Below, in pieces: positions 43,209 through 54,373 of a DNA stretch of 64,000 nucleotides; within the stretch, counting starts at the first letter, position 1; each line of letters starts with the position of its first letter. The position numbers and the translations under genes are program-made. The stretch is from Labilibaculum sp041595635 (GTDB lineage: Bacteria; Bacteroidota; Bacteroidia; Bacteroidales; Marinifilaceae). The stretch is taken from positions 1 to 64,000 of the forward strand of contig NZ_JBFHJW010000017.1 in NCBI RefSeq assembly GCF_041595635.1, in the 5' to 3' direction. A model generated the notes under the pieces. The model was not told the DNA's origin, made no database searches, and saw only the letters and a program-made list of their open reading frames with translations.

Positions 43209-44162
43209 TTATTTTTTTTTTCTTACATCCATAGCGCTTAACATATTGCCATAAATGGTATTAAGTGCTGCAAGGTTTTGGTTTAACTGTTCGGTTTCTT
43301 TTTTATAAGCTTGTGCATTTTGTAGAGTTGTTGTTAATGTTTCAAGAACTTTATCCAAATCCTGATGAACAGATTTCGAATTAGTTATTTGCTCATTACT
43401 CTGTTTTAATTGCAACTCATAAATTGCATTTAGTGAAGATAGATTACTATTCAATGTTGACATTGAACCATTAAATGCATTACTGTTTTCAGATATTTTA
43501 TCAAATCCAGTTTGTAAAGATTTATCAATATCCTGATAGGATTCTAATAACTTATTTCCAGACTCGTTGACATTTTTGGCAAAACTTTCTCCCGAAGTAG
43601 AAATTGTATTAGCAGTTTCCTGATAAGAATTACTTAGTTTCTGTGCTGAATTCGATAATTCCTCTGTGGATTCAGCATATTTATTAGAGAATTCGCCAAC
43701 AGAATTCGATGCCTTTTGCAAACTTTCAACATAACCATCTGTTGCAACAGCAGCTTCCGACAAATTAGAAAGGTTATCTGCAGCATTGGTTAATTTTGCA
43801 AGTCCTTGACTTAAATTTGATATTTTATCTGGTTGAACGCTTATCTTTTCTAATAGAGATTGTAATTGATCCAATCCTTCAACTTGTACACCACCACCAG
43901 TACCAGTACCTTCTCTTGGTTCTAGACCAATTAATTCTGGAAACACTAGACTCCAGTCGGGTTGCTCATGTGGCGGTTCAAAAGCAGAGAAGAAAAAGAT
44001 GATTGCCTCTACAGACATTCCAATTGTAAGTAGTTCTCCTGCATATGGATAGTGTTGAATTTTGAATAGGGCACCAATCAAAACTACGGAAGCTCCCCAG
44101 CCATATACATAGCCCATAAATTTCTTCCATTTGGGAGATTGAACAAGTTCGGTAATATTCAT
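43209..44162 (-). CDS. gldL: T9SS motor protein GldL/PorL
   Basis: A 317-residue inner-membrane protein that forms the proton-driven motor with GldM. Two membrane helices are at about residues 17-33 and 41-60, with Glu 52 in TIGMSVEAIIFFFS in the second one. In Flavobacterium GldL the matching Glu is needed for motor function. The remaining 250 residues are cytoplasmic, with a long coiled coil rich in Ser, Asn, Gln and Leu, including many repeated NSAQKLSNS-like units. This size is larger than the short Flavobacterium GldL (about 215 residues). It follows gldK by 50 bases. Confidence 0.95.
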   Translation of the reverse strand: MNITELVQSPKWKKFMGYVYGWGASVVLIGALFKIQHYPYAGELLTIGMSVEAIIFFFSAFEPPHEQPDWSLVFPELIGLEPREGTGTGGGVQVEGLDQLQSLLEKISVQPDKISNLSQGLAKLTNAADNLSNLSEAAVATDGYVESLQKASNSVGEFSNKYAESTEELSNSAQKLSNSYQETANTISTSGESFAKNVNESGNKLLESYQDIDKSLQTGFDKISENSNAFNGSMSTLNSNLSSLNAIYELQLKQSNEQITNSKSVHQDLDKVLETLTTTLQNAQAYKKETEQLNQNLAALNTIYGNMLSAMDVRKKK

Positions 44163-44212
44163 GATTAGTAAAGTTTGAAAAGGTCTAAAATGTTATAATT
44201 TGCAAGTAATTA

Positions 44213-45547
44213 TTATCTTCCTAAATGAGTTCTAACGCATCGAAAGCCAATATAAGATTTTGCAGTGTCCTGATACTCATAGGTTCTAGTTCCACATTGC
44301 AGGTAGTATCCAATATCTTTCCAAGATCCTCCTCGAATTACTTTTCTTTTTAATGCTGGTGGATCACTAGGTAAGGCATTGTATTCATAATTTGGGTTCA
44401 TATCATGAGTAAAGGAGTAGGCAGACTCATCATAAGCTCCAGAAGTCCATTCTGCAACATTACCAGCCATATCATATAAACCAAACTCATTTGGTTCGTA
44501 GCTTCCAACAGGTAAGGTAACTAATCCTCCATCATCTACATAGTTTCCTCTAAGAGGTTTAAAATTTGCTAAGAAACAGCCTTGGTCATTTCTTGTATAA
44601 GGACCTCCCCAAGGATACATATTTAATGCGATTCCTCCCCTTGCACTATATTCCCACTCTGATTCGGTTGGCAAACGATAATCTTGAACAGGATAGTCTC
44701 CCTCTGATTTTAATGCTGAATTATGAAAGCGAGTTCTCCAAATAGAAAATGCGGTTGCTTGTTTCCAGGAAACACCAACTACAGGGTAGTCATCATAGCC
44801 AGGATGCCAGAAATATTGTTTTGTCCATGGTTCGTTGTATGAGTAGGTAAAATCTTGAATCCAGCACAAAGTATCAGGATAAATATTAAGGGCTTCTTTC
44901 ATGATAAAGGAAGAACGGTCTTCAATTTGCTTGCGACCTCCTTTGTAATCATCAACCATACCTTCGTATTCTCCAGTTTCGTAGTTGTAACGATTTGATT
45001 TTTTTGCTGCTTGTTGAAGGTCAACCCATTCGTATTGATATTTTAATTTACGTGAATCGATTTCTTTATTTCTGAAAAATCGTTCGTTAACGGGTAAATA
45101 CATATCTTCCAGAATTTCTGTGTATTCTTCGTTGTCCCATTCTAGATTCTCGTCCCAATTAAGAAATGGAGGATCTATAGGGTTGCCGTTTTGATCTTCG
45201 GCAATTAAAAACTCTTCGAATTGTTGTCCCAATAATTCACGAGCAATAGAATCTCGAACCCAATTTACAAACTGACGGTATTCATTGTTTGTAATTTCGG
45301 TTTCATCCATCCAAAAGGATTCAACAGATACGGTTTTAGCTGTAGCATTAAGTGCCCATGCAACATCCTGATCGTTTGGTCCTACTGTAAAACTTCCACG
45401 AGGGATTAATACCATTCCATAAGGTTTTGGTTCAAACCAATTTCCTCTCTGCCCCGCACCTATAAGTTCTCCGTTTCCAGTGCGTTTGCCGCAGCTAGAC
45501 AAGAACAATAAAACAATTACACAAAGTGTAGTAAGTAGTTTATTCAT
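44213..45547 (-). CDS. gldK: T9SS ring lipoprotein GldK/PorK
   Basis: A 444-residue lipoprotein. The signal peptide ends in lipobox LFLSSC near residue 19. The mature part is built on the formylglycine-generating enzyme (sulfatase-modifying) fold, with GMVLIPRGSFTVG at about 44, WMDETEITNNEYRQFVNW near 92, GVSWKQATAFSIW near 268 and VIRGGSWKD near 405. GldK is not an enzyme; it is an outer-membrane anchored ring component with GldN. It is second in the operon, 51 bases downstream of the PorP-type gene. Confidence 0.96.
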   Translation of the reverse strand: MNKLLTTLCVIVLLFLSSCGKRTGNGELIGAGQRGNWFEPKPYGMVLIPRGSFTVGPNDQDVAWALNATAKTVSVESFWMDETEITNNEYRQFVNWVRDSIARELLGQQFEEFLIAEDQNGNPIDPPFLNWDENLEWDNEEYTEILEDMYLPVNERFFRNKEIDSRKLKYQYEWVDLQQAAKKSNRYNYETGEYEGMVDDYKGGRKQIEDRSSFIMKEALNIYPDTLCWIQDFTYSYNEPWTKQYFWHPGYDDYPVVGVSWKQATAFSIWRTRFHNSALKSEGDYPVQDYRLPTESEWEYSARGGIALNMYPWGGPYTRNDQGCFLANFKPLRGNYVDDGGLVTLPVGSYEPNEFGLYDMAGNVAEWTSGAYDESAYSFTHDMNPNYEYNALPSDPPALKRKVIRGGSWKDIGYYLQCGTRTYEYQDTAKSYIGFRCVRTHLGR

Positions 45548-45598
45548 AGTGGTTTTATAGATTATACTAACTAATTGTATAGTTTTTTCATTTATACT

Positions 45599-46531
45599 TT
45601 ATAAAAATCGAACACTTTTATATTTTTGATTTTGTATTTCTAATTTTGCATTAAATCGATAAGCTAATAAAAACTCATGCGATCCACTTGAAATATTGGA
45701 AGTTGGTACGTCGTAAGAATAACCAACTTGAATGCCGTTATTAAATAAAACTCCTACTATTCCAACAATGGCATCATCAACCCTATATGAAACGCCTCCC
45801 CAAATCTTTTTATTGTATCTGATGTTCGTATTTACGTCAATTTGAGATACCGTAGCGTCTGTTTTGTAAAAAACGGATGGCAGAATTTCCCATGATTCAT
45901 TTAAATCATATCGATATCCAGCCATGGCATAATAATGACGAGCCAAGTATGTTTCTATTTCGTCGTTATAGCCAATATTAGGTTTGTTCAAATGGCTTAC
46001 GGAAGTTCCTACATAAAAGTTGTTTGTTTTGTAATAAATTCCAAGTCCTAAATCAAAAACCAATTTGCTGTCGTCTACACTTGCAGAGCCCAAATCGCTT
46101 TCTGCACTTGTATAATCATCGCCATCGGGAATGTACCAATCTCCTTGTAAGGAGTTGTTTTGAAAGCCGATACTGAAACCAAAATTTAAAGAACCTTTTT
46201 GTATTTTTTTGCGATATGCGTAATTAAAACGCATGGCTGTATTTTCTTCTAAACCTAATTTGTCACTCAAAATGGTTAAGCCGATACCATGATCGGAACC
46301 CATAAATTTAATGGGAGTGCTTAAATTAAATACTGTTGTAACGGGTGCATTTTCAATACCTACCCATTGTTGGCGATTGATTGCAGATGCCTGTATGTCT
46401 TTATCTGTACCCGCAAATGCTGGGTTTACAAATAGAATGTTAAACATGTTTTGACTGAACTGTGGGTCTTGCTGGGCCCTTGTTATTAAGGAAAAGCAAA
46501 CTAATATTACGAAGAAAATAAATTTTTTCAT
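45599..46531 (-). CDS. porP: Type IX secretion outer-membrane protein PorP/SprF
   Basis: A 310-residue outer-membrane protein. The start at 46531 (MKKFIFFVILVC) gives a standard signal peptide; an ATG at 46540 would add only three residues. The mature start QQDPQFSQNMFNILFVNPAFAG is the well-conserved PorP/SprF family N-terminus when read in two halves. The rest shows alternating beta strands with aromatic residues, as for a barrel of about 14 strands. In Porphyromonas PorP heads porPKLMN, the same order seen here. The family links cargo proteins and adhesins to the cell surface. The promoter region upstream has only a weak match. Confidence 0.93.
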   Translation of the reverse strand: MKKFIFFVILVCFSLITRAQQDPQFSQNMFNILFVNPAFAGTDKDIQASAINRQQWVGIENAPVTTVFNLSTPIKFMGSDHGIGLTILSDKLGLEENTAMRFNYAYRKKIQKGSLNFGFSIGFQNNSLQGDWYIPDGDDYTSAESDLGSASVDDSKLVFDLGLGIYYKTNNFYVGTSVSHLNKPNIGYNDEIETYLARHYYAMAGYRYDLNESWEILPSVFYKTDATVSQIDVNTNIRYNKKIWGGVSYRVDDAIVGIVGVLFNNGIQVGYSYDVPTSNISSGSHEFLLAYRFNAKLEIQNQKYKSVRFL

Positions 46532-46540
46532 GTAAAACAT

Positions 46541-46856
46541 TATGGTTCAGATTCGGTCAAAAGCTGTTAGGAGTAAAGTAAATAAAAATAAATGTTCCTT
46601 ACAAGTTTTATCAGTGGTTCGAGTGCATTAATCAAATTATTTTATGTTTTCATTTAAAATGTAAATTTTGCTTTTTTAATATTAAATTAAATAACAAAAA
46701 AGCATGTCCTCTATGTAAAACAGACGATTTATAGTGTAACAGTAAGCTCTATCTACGAAGGTTTTATTGTTTTGTTAATAATTTTTAAAAAAAATTTAGA
46801 TAAATGAACAATAAATTGGGATTATGAAGTGTTTGAAATTTTTCATAAGGGCATAA
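46541..46856. other. Intergenic region upstream of the T9SS operon
   Basis: 316 bases without a gene. It should contain the T9SS operon promoter on the minus strand, but no full TTG-N20-TAnnTTTG match was found. No other structure was seen before the topA terminator. Confidence 0.4.
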
Positions 46857-46890
46857 AAAAGGGCTGTCTGTATAATCAGACAACCCTTTT
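46857..46890 (-). terminator. Terminator of topA
   Basis: On the minus strand AAAAGGGTTGTCTG pairs with CAGACAGCCCTTTT (one mismatch) around a 6-base loop and is followed by TTATG after a T run that includes the stem end. Confidence 0.85.
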
Positions 46891-46909
46891 AAATTTTTTT
46901 TTATTTTTT

Positions 46910-49318
46910 TTATTTTTTTATTTTTTTAGAGGTAGAAGCCTTCTTTTTTGCTGGAACTTTCTTTTTAGCCGTTGCTTTTTTTGTTGCTGGAGCTTTTTTT
47001 GTAGTTTTTTTCTTTGGAGCAGACTTTATTATTTGTAAGCAGTCTTCATAAGAAAGTATTTTTGGGTCTTCGATCTCTTTGCTTAGTCGGTAATTTTCCT
47101 TTTGGTAAGAGATATAGGGGCCCCATCGTCCGTTAAGGATCTGAAGTTCTGCATCTTCTTCAAATGATTTGATGTGTTTTAGTCGGTCTTTTTCTTTTTT
47201 TTCTTCGATTAGGACTATTGCACGTTCTAAATCAATCTCCATAGGATCATCTATGTCTTTTTTTAAGGATGCAAATTTTCCATCGTGACGAACGTAAGGT
47301 CCAAACCGACCGATGGCTACAACTACCTTTTTGTCTTCATACAAACCAAGATCGCGTGGAAGTTTAAATAAGTCGATAGCCTCTTCAAGTGTGATCGTTT
47401 CTAAATGTTGTCCAGTACGCAAGCTTGCAAATTTCGGTTTTTCTGCTTCCTTGTCGTCAGAACTTTCTCCTAATTGAGCCATTGGGCCATATCTACCAAT
47501 GCGCACCAAAATTACTTTTCCACTTACCGGATCGTTTCCAAGAACTCGTTCTCCTGATTCTCTTTCTGATTCCTCCAACGTTTTTTCAACATTAGCATGG
47601 AATGGATTGTAAAATTTGCCAATCATCTCATGCCAAATTAAATTTCCCATGGCTATATCATCGAATTCTTTTTCAACTTCAGCAGTGAAATTGTAATTCA
47701 TGATTCTTGAAAAGTGCTTGCTTAAGAAATCGGTAACAACCATTCCTATGTCTTCTGGAAAAAGTTTTTTGTTCTCGGCTCCTGTTATTTGAGTTTTTAT
47801 TTCTTCAGTAATGTCGTTTTTTTCAAGAACAAGCACTTCGTATTTTCGCTCAACTCCATCTCGTGATTCTTTGGTAACATAGCCACGATTTTGGACGGTA
47901 GTAATGGTTGGAGCATAAGTAGATGGTCGTCCAATTCCTAATTCTTCTAATTTTTTCACCAAACTAGCCTCGGTATATCTTGCAGGACGATAGGTAAAGT
48001 TTTGGGTGGCTTGCACTAGTTCCTCGGTAAGAGAATCTCCAACTTTAACATTGGGCAGTAATGTTTCTTCCTCTTTTTGATTTTCATCATCAGAAGATTC
48101 CATGTATACTTTAAAGAAACCATCAAATTTGATCATTTCTCCTGATGCTACCAATTCTCTACTATTGGTTGAGATGCCAATTTTAATATTGGTTTTCTCT
48201 AATTTCGCATCAGCCATTTGCGAGGCTATGGTTCGTTTCCAGATTAAATTGTACAAACGAATTTCATTGGATTCTCCAGAAATTTCATCTTTATTTAAAT
48301 AGGTAGGGCGAATGGCCTCGTGAGCTTCTTGTGCTCCTTTATTTTTGGTTTTGTACTTTCTGATTTTTACATATTTGGAACCATGACGACGGGTGATCTC
48401 TTCTTTGGCTGCAGCAAGTGCGGTTTCTGATAAGTTTACCGAGTCAGTTCTCATGTAAGTGATATTTCCAGCTTCGTATAAACGCTGAGCAACGGTCATT
48501 GTTTGTGCTACCGAAAAGCCTAGCTTCCTACTAGCTTCCTGTTGCAATGTTGAAGTGGTGAATGGGGCAGCAGGTTTACGAGTAGATGGTTTTTTCTCGA
48601 TGTTATTAACTCGATACTCCGCATTTTTGCAGCTATTTAAAAATTCAAGAGTTTCCTCTTTTGTTGAGAATCTTTTTGGAAGTTCTGCTTTTAGTGTTTT
48701 TTGATCGCCCTTATTATCTGTTATTGTGAAGTGAGCAATCACTTTAAAGTAAGATTCGGAGGTGAAATCCATAATTTCTCGTTCACGTTCAACAATTAAT
48801 CGAACGGCTACGGATTGTACTCGTCCTGCCGACAATTGTGGTTTTACTTTCTTCCACAATACGGGAGATACCTCGAAACCTACTAATCGATCTAAAATTC
48901 GTCGTGCTTGCTGAGCATTCACTAAATTTACATCTATTTCTCTCGGATTTTTAATTGCATTTAGAATAGCATCTTTCGTAATCTCATGAAAAACAATTCG
49001 TTTTGTGTTCTTTTTTTTAAGATTAAGCACTTCGTATAAATGCCATGCAATTGCTTCTCCCTCGCGATCCTCATCGGATGCGATCCATACAGTTGATGCC
49101 TCCTTAGCTAATTTCTTTAGTTCAGCAACTACCTTTTTTTTATCGGTAGATACAATGTATTTTGGCGTGAAATTATTCTTAATGTCAATTCCAAAGTCCT
49201 TTTTTTCTAGGTCTCTAATATGTCCAAAACTCGACTTTACAATGAAATCCTTCCCTAAAAACTTTTCAATAGTTTTTGCTTTCGCAGGGGACTCGACAAT
49301 TACTAAATTCTCTATCAT
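46910..49318 (-). CDS. topA: DNA topoisomerase I
   Basis: An 802-residue type IA topoisomerase that relaxes negative supercoils. The Toprim domain begins NLVIVESPAKAKTIEKFL (residues 4-21) and continues with WIASDEDREGEAIAWHL. The active-site Tyr lies in ITYMRTDSVNLS near residue 290. The C-terminal part has repeat units of the Bacteroidota type (GRYGPMAQLG, GRFGPYVRHDGK, GRWGPYISY) instead of zinc fingers. The last 40 residues are almost only Lys, Ala, Pro and Thr, a histone-H1-like tail likely to bind DNA. A terminator lies 20 bases downstream. Confidence 0.97.
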   Translation of the reverse strand: MIENLVIVESPAKAKTIEKFLGKDFIVKSSFGHIRDLEKKDFGIDIKNNFTPKYIVSTDKKKVVAELKKLAKEASTVWIASDEDREGEAIAWHLYEVLNLKKKNTKRIVFHEITKDAILNAIKNPREIDVNLVNAQQARRILDRLVGFEVSPVLWKKVKPQLSAGRVQSVAVRLIVEREREIMDFTSESYFKVIAHFTITDNKGDQKTLKAELPKRFSTKEETLEFLNSCKNAEYRVNNIEKKPSTRKPAAPFTTSTLQQEASRKLGFSVAQTMTVAQRLYEAGNITYMRTDSVNLSETALAAAKEEITRRHGSKYVKIRKYKTKNKGAQEAHEAIRPTYLNKDEISGESNEIRLYNLIWKRTIASQMADAKLEKTNIKIGISTNSRELVASGEMIKFDGFFKVYMESSDDENQKEEETLLPNVKVGDSLTEELVQATQNFTYRPARYTEASLVKKLEELGIGRPSTYAPTITTVQNRGYVTKESRDGVERKYEVLVLEKNDITEEIKTQITGAENKKLFPEDIGMVVTDFLSKHFSRIMNYNFTAEVEKEFDDIAMGNLIWHEMIGKFYNPFHANVEKTLEESERESGERVLGNDPVSGKVILVRIGRYGPMAQLGESSDDKEAEKPKFASLRTGQHLETITLEEAIDLFKLPRDLGLYEDKKVVVAIGRFGPYVRHDGKFASLKKDIDDPMEIDLERAIVLIEEKKEKDRLKHIKSFEEDAELQILNGRWGPYISYQKENYRLSKEIEDPKILSYEDCLQIIKSAPKKKTTKKAPATKKATAKKKVPAKKKASTSKKIKK

Positions 49319-49528
49319 ACGCGTATCTTTACTTTGGAAAGATTAGGTTAAAATTTTTGCAAAGTAAAACAATATGGAGGCTAACTTCAAAATTTTATGA
49401 TGATTATTTTGAAATTAAACGATTCCGGAAACCAAAATAATTCAATATAATTAGATGAAGACTCTCTCTTATTTGTTCGAATAATATTTGCTATTTTTAC
49501 ACCACTTAATTAAATGAATTGTTTTAAA

Positions 49529-51910
49529 ATGTCAAAAAATAATACTGAGTTTACTCGAGGTATCGAAGAGAAATCGAAATTGCAAATGTTTAAAAAACAT
49601 CTCCTTATTTTTTGGTCTGTTTTTGTTCTTGGTGTAGTTGCGCTGGTTCTATTTTTTATAGGAGTTTCAAATGGAACTTTTGGTTTCATGCCTTCTTTTG
49701 AAGAGCTGGAAAATCCTAAAAATAGTTTGGCTACAGAAGTCTATACTGTGGATGGAAGTTTAATCGGAAAATTTTATTTCGAGAATCGCTCTTTTGTTGA
49801 ATATTCTGATTTGTCTCCTTATTTGGTTGATGCTTTAATAGCGACAGAGGATGTTCGTTATAAAGATCACTCTGGAATTGACATTCGCGGTTTGGGGCGG
49901 GTTGCTAAGGGATTGGTAACTGGCGACCGAAGTGCAGGGGGAGGAAGTACTATTTCTCAACAGTTGGCGAAAATGTTGTTTCCTCGGGAGAGCTTTGAGA
50001 AAAAGATTGATATTGTATTTCGGAAATTTCGAGAATGGGTGATTGCTGTAAAATTAGAGCGTAGCTATACTAAGGAGGAAATCATGACTATGTATTTTAA
50101 TAAGTTTGATTTCTTAAATTTAGCAGTTGGAGTTAAATCTGCAGCTAATGTATATTTTAATACAACACCTGATTCACTTAAAATTGAACAGGCAGCAATG
50201 CTTGTGGGAATGGCAAAGAATCCATCTTATTTTAACCCTTTACGACGCCCTGAGTTGACTTTGAACAGAAGAAATGTTGTACTGTCGCAAATGGTAAAAT
50301 ACAATTATTTGTCAACAGTAGAATTTGATTCCATAAAAAGTCTTCCATTGGAGATTGATTTCCAAAAGGTAGATCACAAAAGAGGAATGGCTCCGTATTT
50401 TAGAGAATACTTACGCACTTCCTTAACGGCGCATAAGCCTGAAGTTAACAATTATCCATCATATGCTTATCAGCAATTTGTAAAAGATTCTACAGAGTGG
50501 GAGGATAATCCTTTTTATGGATGGTGCAATAAAAATTTAAAAGCTGATGGAACTGCATATAACATCTACAAAGATGGACTTAAAATTTATACAACCATTG
50601 ATTCACGAATGCAGAAATATGCCGAAGAGGCTGTCGTTGAGCACTTGGGACTAGATTTGCAAAAAGCATTTAATCGTGAGAAAGAACATCATAGGAATCC
50701 CCCATTTTCCGATGATTTATCTCAGGAAAATGTAGAGAATAACATTGATATTTCTATGAGAAGAAGTGAAAGATATCGTGTTTTGAAGAAAAATGGAATG
50801 AGTATGGATTCTATCCGTTTGGTGTTTAAGCAACCACGAAAAATGAAAATATTCACCTGGAAAGGGGAACGAGATACCATTTTGAGTCCTAACGATTCTA
50901 TGCTTTATATGAAAGGCTTTTTACGTGCAGGGTTTATGTCTGTTGAACCACAGTCTGGAGAAGTGCGAGCTTATGTGGGAGGACCTAATTATGAGCATTT
51001 TATGTACGATATGGTAACGGTTGGAAAACGTCAGGTAGGGTCTACCATTAAGCCATTTCTGTACACACTTGCCATGCAGGAGGGGTTAAGTCCTTGTGAT
51101 AAAGTTCCGAATATTCCTCAAACATTTATTTTGCCTGATGGAACGCCTTGGGCATCGAAAAATTCGACTGATAAATACGAAGGTGAGATGGTAACTTTAA
51201 AATGGGGATTGGCTAATTCGGTGAATAATATCTCAGGTTGGGTTTTGAAACAAACTACACCTGAATCGGTTGCAGCTATGGCTCATAAAATGGGTGTTAT
51301 TAGTAAAATAGATGCAGTTCCATCGATTTACTTAGGAACTTCGGAAATATCGGTTTACGAGATGGTTGGAGCCTATGCTACTTTTGTGAATAAAGGGGTT
51401 TACATCAAGCCAAGTTTTATTACCAAAATAGAAGATCACAAGGGAAATTTATTGGCACAATCGGTTTCTCGAAAACGGGAAGTAATGGATGAAAGAACCG
51501 CCTATTTAATGACGAATTTATTAGAAGGAGTTGTGCAAAGAGGAACAGGAGTTCGATTACGATATAAATATGGTTTGAATAATCCAATGGGTGGAAAAAC
51601 CGGGACAACGCAGAATCATTCCGATGGTTGGTTCATGGGAATTACTCCTCAGCTAGTTTCTGGAGTTTGGGTTGGAGCGGAAGATCGTTCGATTCACTTT
51701 GAAGGTATTAGACTAGGACAGGGAGCGAATATGGCTCTGCCAATTTGGGCACTTTACATGCAGAAAGTATATGCCGACAAAAGCCTTGGAATTACTCAAG
51801 GTGATTTTGAAAAACCAAGAGGGGTTAATTTGAATTTGGATTGTGATGATGCTTCTAATGGTTCTAAAAACAATGACTTAATTGAATCTGATGAGAGTGA
51901 TTTCTTTTAA
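49529..51910 (+). CDS. Penicillin-binding protein 1A (class A)
   Basis: A 793-residue bifunctional peptidoglycan synthase. A single N-terminal membrane helix spans about residues 25-47. The glycosyltransferase domain (GT51) shows ATEDVRYKDHSGID, then GGSTISQQLAKML and MYFNKFDF. The transpeptidase domain has SxxK as GSTIKPFLY, SxN as SVNN, and KTG as GGKTGTTQ. The start at 49529 (MSKNNTEF) is chosen; an ATG at 49514 would add five residues. An insert of about 100 residues rich in charge lies between the two domains near residues 340-420. Its C-terminal end is acidic (NDLIESDESDFF). It is divergent from topA. Confidence 0.95.
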   Translation: MSKNNTEFTRGIEEKSKLQMFKKHLLIFWSVFVLGVVALVLFFIGVSNGTFGFMPSFEELENPKNSLATEVYTVDGSLIGKFYFENRSFVEYSDLSPYLVDALIATEDVRYKDHSGIDIRGLGRVAKGLVTGDRSAGGGSTISQQLAKMLFPRESFEKKIDIVFRKFREWVIAVKLERSYTKEEIMTMYFNKFDFLNLAVGVKSAANVYFNTTPDSLKIEQAAMLVGMAKNPSYFNPLRRPELTLNRRNVVLSQMVKYNYLSTVEFDSIKSLPLEIDFQKVDHKRGMAPYFREYLRTSLTAHKPEVNNYPSYAYQQFVKDSTEWEDNPFYGWCNKNLKADGTAYNIYKDGLKIYTTIDSRMQKYAEEAVVEHLGLDLQKAFNREKEHHRNPPFSDDLSQENVENNIDISMRRSERYRVLKKNGMSMDSIRLVFKQPRKMKIFTWKGERDTILSPNDSMLYMKGFLRAGFMSVEPQSGEVRAYVGGPNYEHFMYDMVTVGKRQVGSTIKPFLYTLAMQEGLSPCDKVPNIPQTFILPDGTPWASKNSTDKYEGEMVTLKWGLANSVNNISGWVLKQTTPESVAAMAHKMGVISKIDAVPSIYLGTSEISVYEMVGAYATFVNKGVYIKPSFITKIEDHKGNLLAQSVSRKREVMDERTAYLMTNLLEGVVQRGTGVRLRYKYGLNNPMGGKTGTTQNHSDGWFMGITPQLVSGVWVGAEDRSIHFEGIRLGQGANMALPIWALYMQKVYADKSLGITQGDFEKPRGVNLNLDCDDASNGSKNNDLIESDESDFF

Positions 51911-51929
51911 GTATGATCGTTAATTTTAA

Positions 51930-51960
51930 TTGGAGTATACAGATATTTTTTTTAAAATTG
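51930..51960 (+). promoter_or_regulatory. Promoter of the orphan cobalamin riboswitch
   Basis: TTG at 51930-51932, a spacer of 20 bases, then TAAAATTG at 51953-51960 matches the Bacteroidota promoter with one mismatch. The expected transcription start is 51966-51968, right at the 5' end of the riboswitch. It sits 20 bases after the PBP1A stop. Confidence 0.55.
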
Positions 51961-51965
51961 CAATT

Positions 51966-52131
51966 GATTTAGGTTTCCGAAAGGGAATAATAGGGAATCC
52001 TGTTCAAGCAGGAGCTGTCCCCGCAGCTGTAAGCTCCGGTTCGTTTATCGAATCAATGTTTTAAAAATTTAACCACTGTTCTTCGGGATGGGAAGGGATT
52101 TAAAATTGGAGCAAGCCAGAAGACCTGCCTA
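51966..52131 (+). promoter_or_regulatory. Cobalamin riboswitch without an evident target gene
   Basis: The conserved B12-riboswitch elements appear in order. AGGT at 51971 opens the closing helix, and GAAAGGGAATAATAGGGAATC follows in two blocks. Next are the B12 core GTCCCCGCAGCTGTAAGC (52017-52034), the CCACTG segment before CGGGATGGGAAGG, and the 3' block AGCCAGAAGACCTGCC (52115-52130), whose ACCT pairs with the opening AGGT. Such riboswitches normally sit before cobalamin uptake or synthesis genes and lower expression when B12 is present. Here the next 137 bases contain only a short reading frame and a terminator, then radA on the opposite strand. Confidence 0.93.
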
Positions 52132-52136
52132 CGATC

Positions 52137-52267
52137 ATGGATTTTAGCTTTCGGGTGGAAAAAGCGGAAAGATTCAGTTATTTCTTTCTTATTCCGACGC
52201 TATCTGATTCGAAATGCCATACTCGAATCAACAAAATTCATAGTAACTGTTTATTCAAGGCTGAAAC

Positions 52268-52271
<4 letters not shown>
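52137..52271 (+). CDS. Possible 44-codon reading frame behind the riboswitch
   Basis: An ATG 6 bases after the riboswitch core opens a 44-codon frame, starting MDFSFRVEKAERFSYF and ending KAET before a TAG. The stop codon lies at the centre of a 28-base palindrome. No known family is recognised and codon use is not informative at this size, so it may be chance. In many Bacteroidota B12 leaders the bases 52143-52160 region forms the regulatory hairpin rather than coding sequence. Its last four residues equal those of RadA only because the palindrome reads the same on both strands. Confidence 0.2.
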
Positions 52272-53665
<1,394 letters not shown>

Positions 53666-53677
53666 AAGTTCGTATAG

Positions 53678-54181
53678 TTATTTAGTGCTGGTTTTTATTA
53701 TTTTTTTGATGATACCTGTTGATGAAAATCCTTCCAGAAAATCAAGAGTTTTAATTTCTCCACCTTTGGCTTTTACAATATCATAGCCTACAATGTCTTC
53801 CGCCTTGTAATCACTGCCTTTAACAAGAATATCTGGTTGTACAAATTTTATTAATTCGTAAGGTGTTTGCTCTTCAAAAAAGATAACCAGATCTACAAAA
53901 CCTAGGGATGCCAAAAGAAAAGCTCGTGAATATTCATCAATAATTGGTCGGTTTGGACCTTTTAATTTTTGAACCGAAGCATCGGTGTTGATACCGATAA
54001 TTAGTTTGTTGCCCATGGAGGCAGCCGAAGCCAGATAACTCAAATGACCTTGGTGAACAAGATCAAAACAACCATTGGTAAAAACAATTTTATTTTCTTT
54101 GAAGCGCCAGGTATGTAGTATTTTGCTGGCATCCTCTTTGTTCGTTATGATCTTATTTTTTACAATATCAAGCTTATTCAT
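53678..54181 (-). CDS. rfaE2: Heptose 1-phosphate adenylyltransferase
   Basis: A 167-residue nucleotidyltransferase that makes ADP-D-glycero-beta-D-manno-heptose, a precursor of the lipopolysaccharide inner core. The signature FTNGCFDLVHQGHLSYL (residues 34-50) holds the HxGH motif, and GINTDASVQKLKGPNRP follows. The end contains FSSTGIIKKI, equal to the ISSTxII motif. It is the stand-alone C-terminal half of the bifunctional HldE of E. coli, the usual arrangement in Bacteroidota. The kinase half (rfaE1) is not in the window. It lies 12 bases before radA. Confidence 0.93.
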   Translation of the reverse strand: MNKLDIVKNKIITNKEDASKILHTWRFKENKIVFTNGCFDLVHQGHLSYLASAASMGNKLIIGINTDASVQKLKGPNRPIIDEYSRAFLLASLGFVDLVIFFEEQTPYELIKFVQPDILVKGSDYKAEDIVGYDIVKAKGGEIKTLDFLEGFSSTGIIKKIIKTSTK

Positions 54182-54320
54182 GGGCTTATTTTTCGATTTG
54201 ATTAAAGTTACAAGTATAAAGGATCAGAAACAAAGTATCAAAATTCGCGCGTAAATTGTTCAGCTTTTATGATAGAATGTGGATTTTCCTGAATGGTCTT
54301 TCTCCTTGACTTAATTCCAT

Positions 54321-54352
54321 TAAAAAAGGGCTGATCGGTTAGAACAGCCCTC
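54321..54352 (-). terminator. Terminator of panC-panD
   Basis: On the minus strand GAGGGCTG pairs with CAGCCCTT across an 11-base loop and is followed by TTTTTTA. Confidence 0.85.
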
Positions 54353-54373
54353 TATTTTATTGAATGGAGTGAT

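Noticed and set aside
43209..44162. Repeated Ser-Asn units in GldL as an adhesin-like repeat
   Set aside because: The region is cytoplasmic in this family and behaves as a coiled coil, so the low complexity is not a sign of a surface repeat protein.
46910..47030. The Lys/Ala-rich end of topA as frameshift or separate gene
   Set aside because: The frame is continuous with topA and such tails occur in topoisomerases of the phylum.
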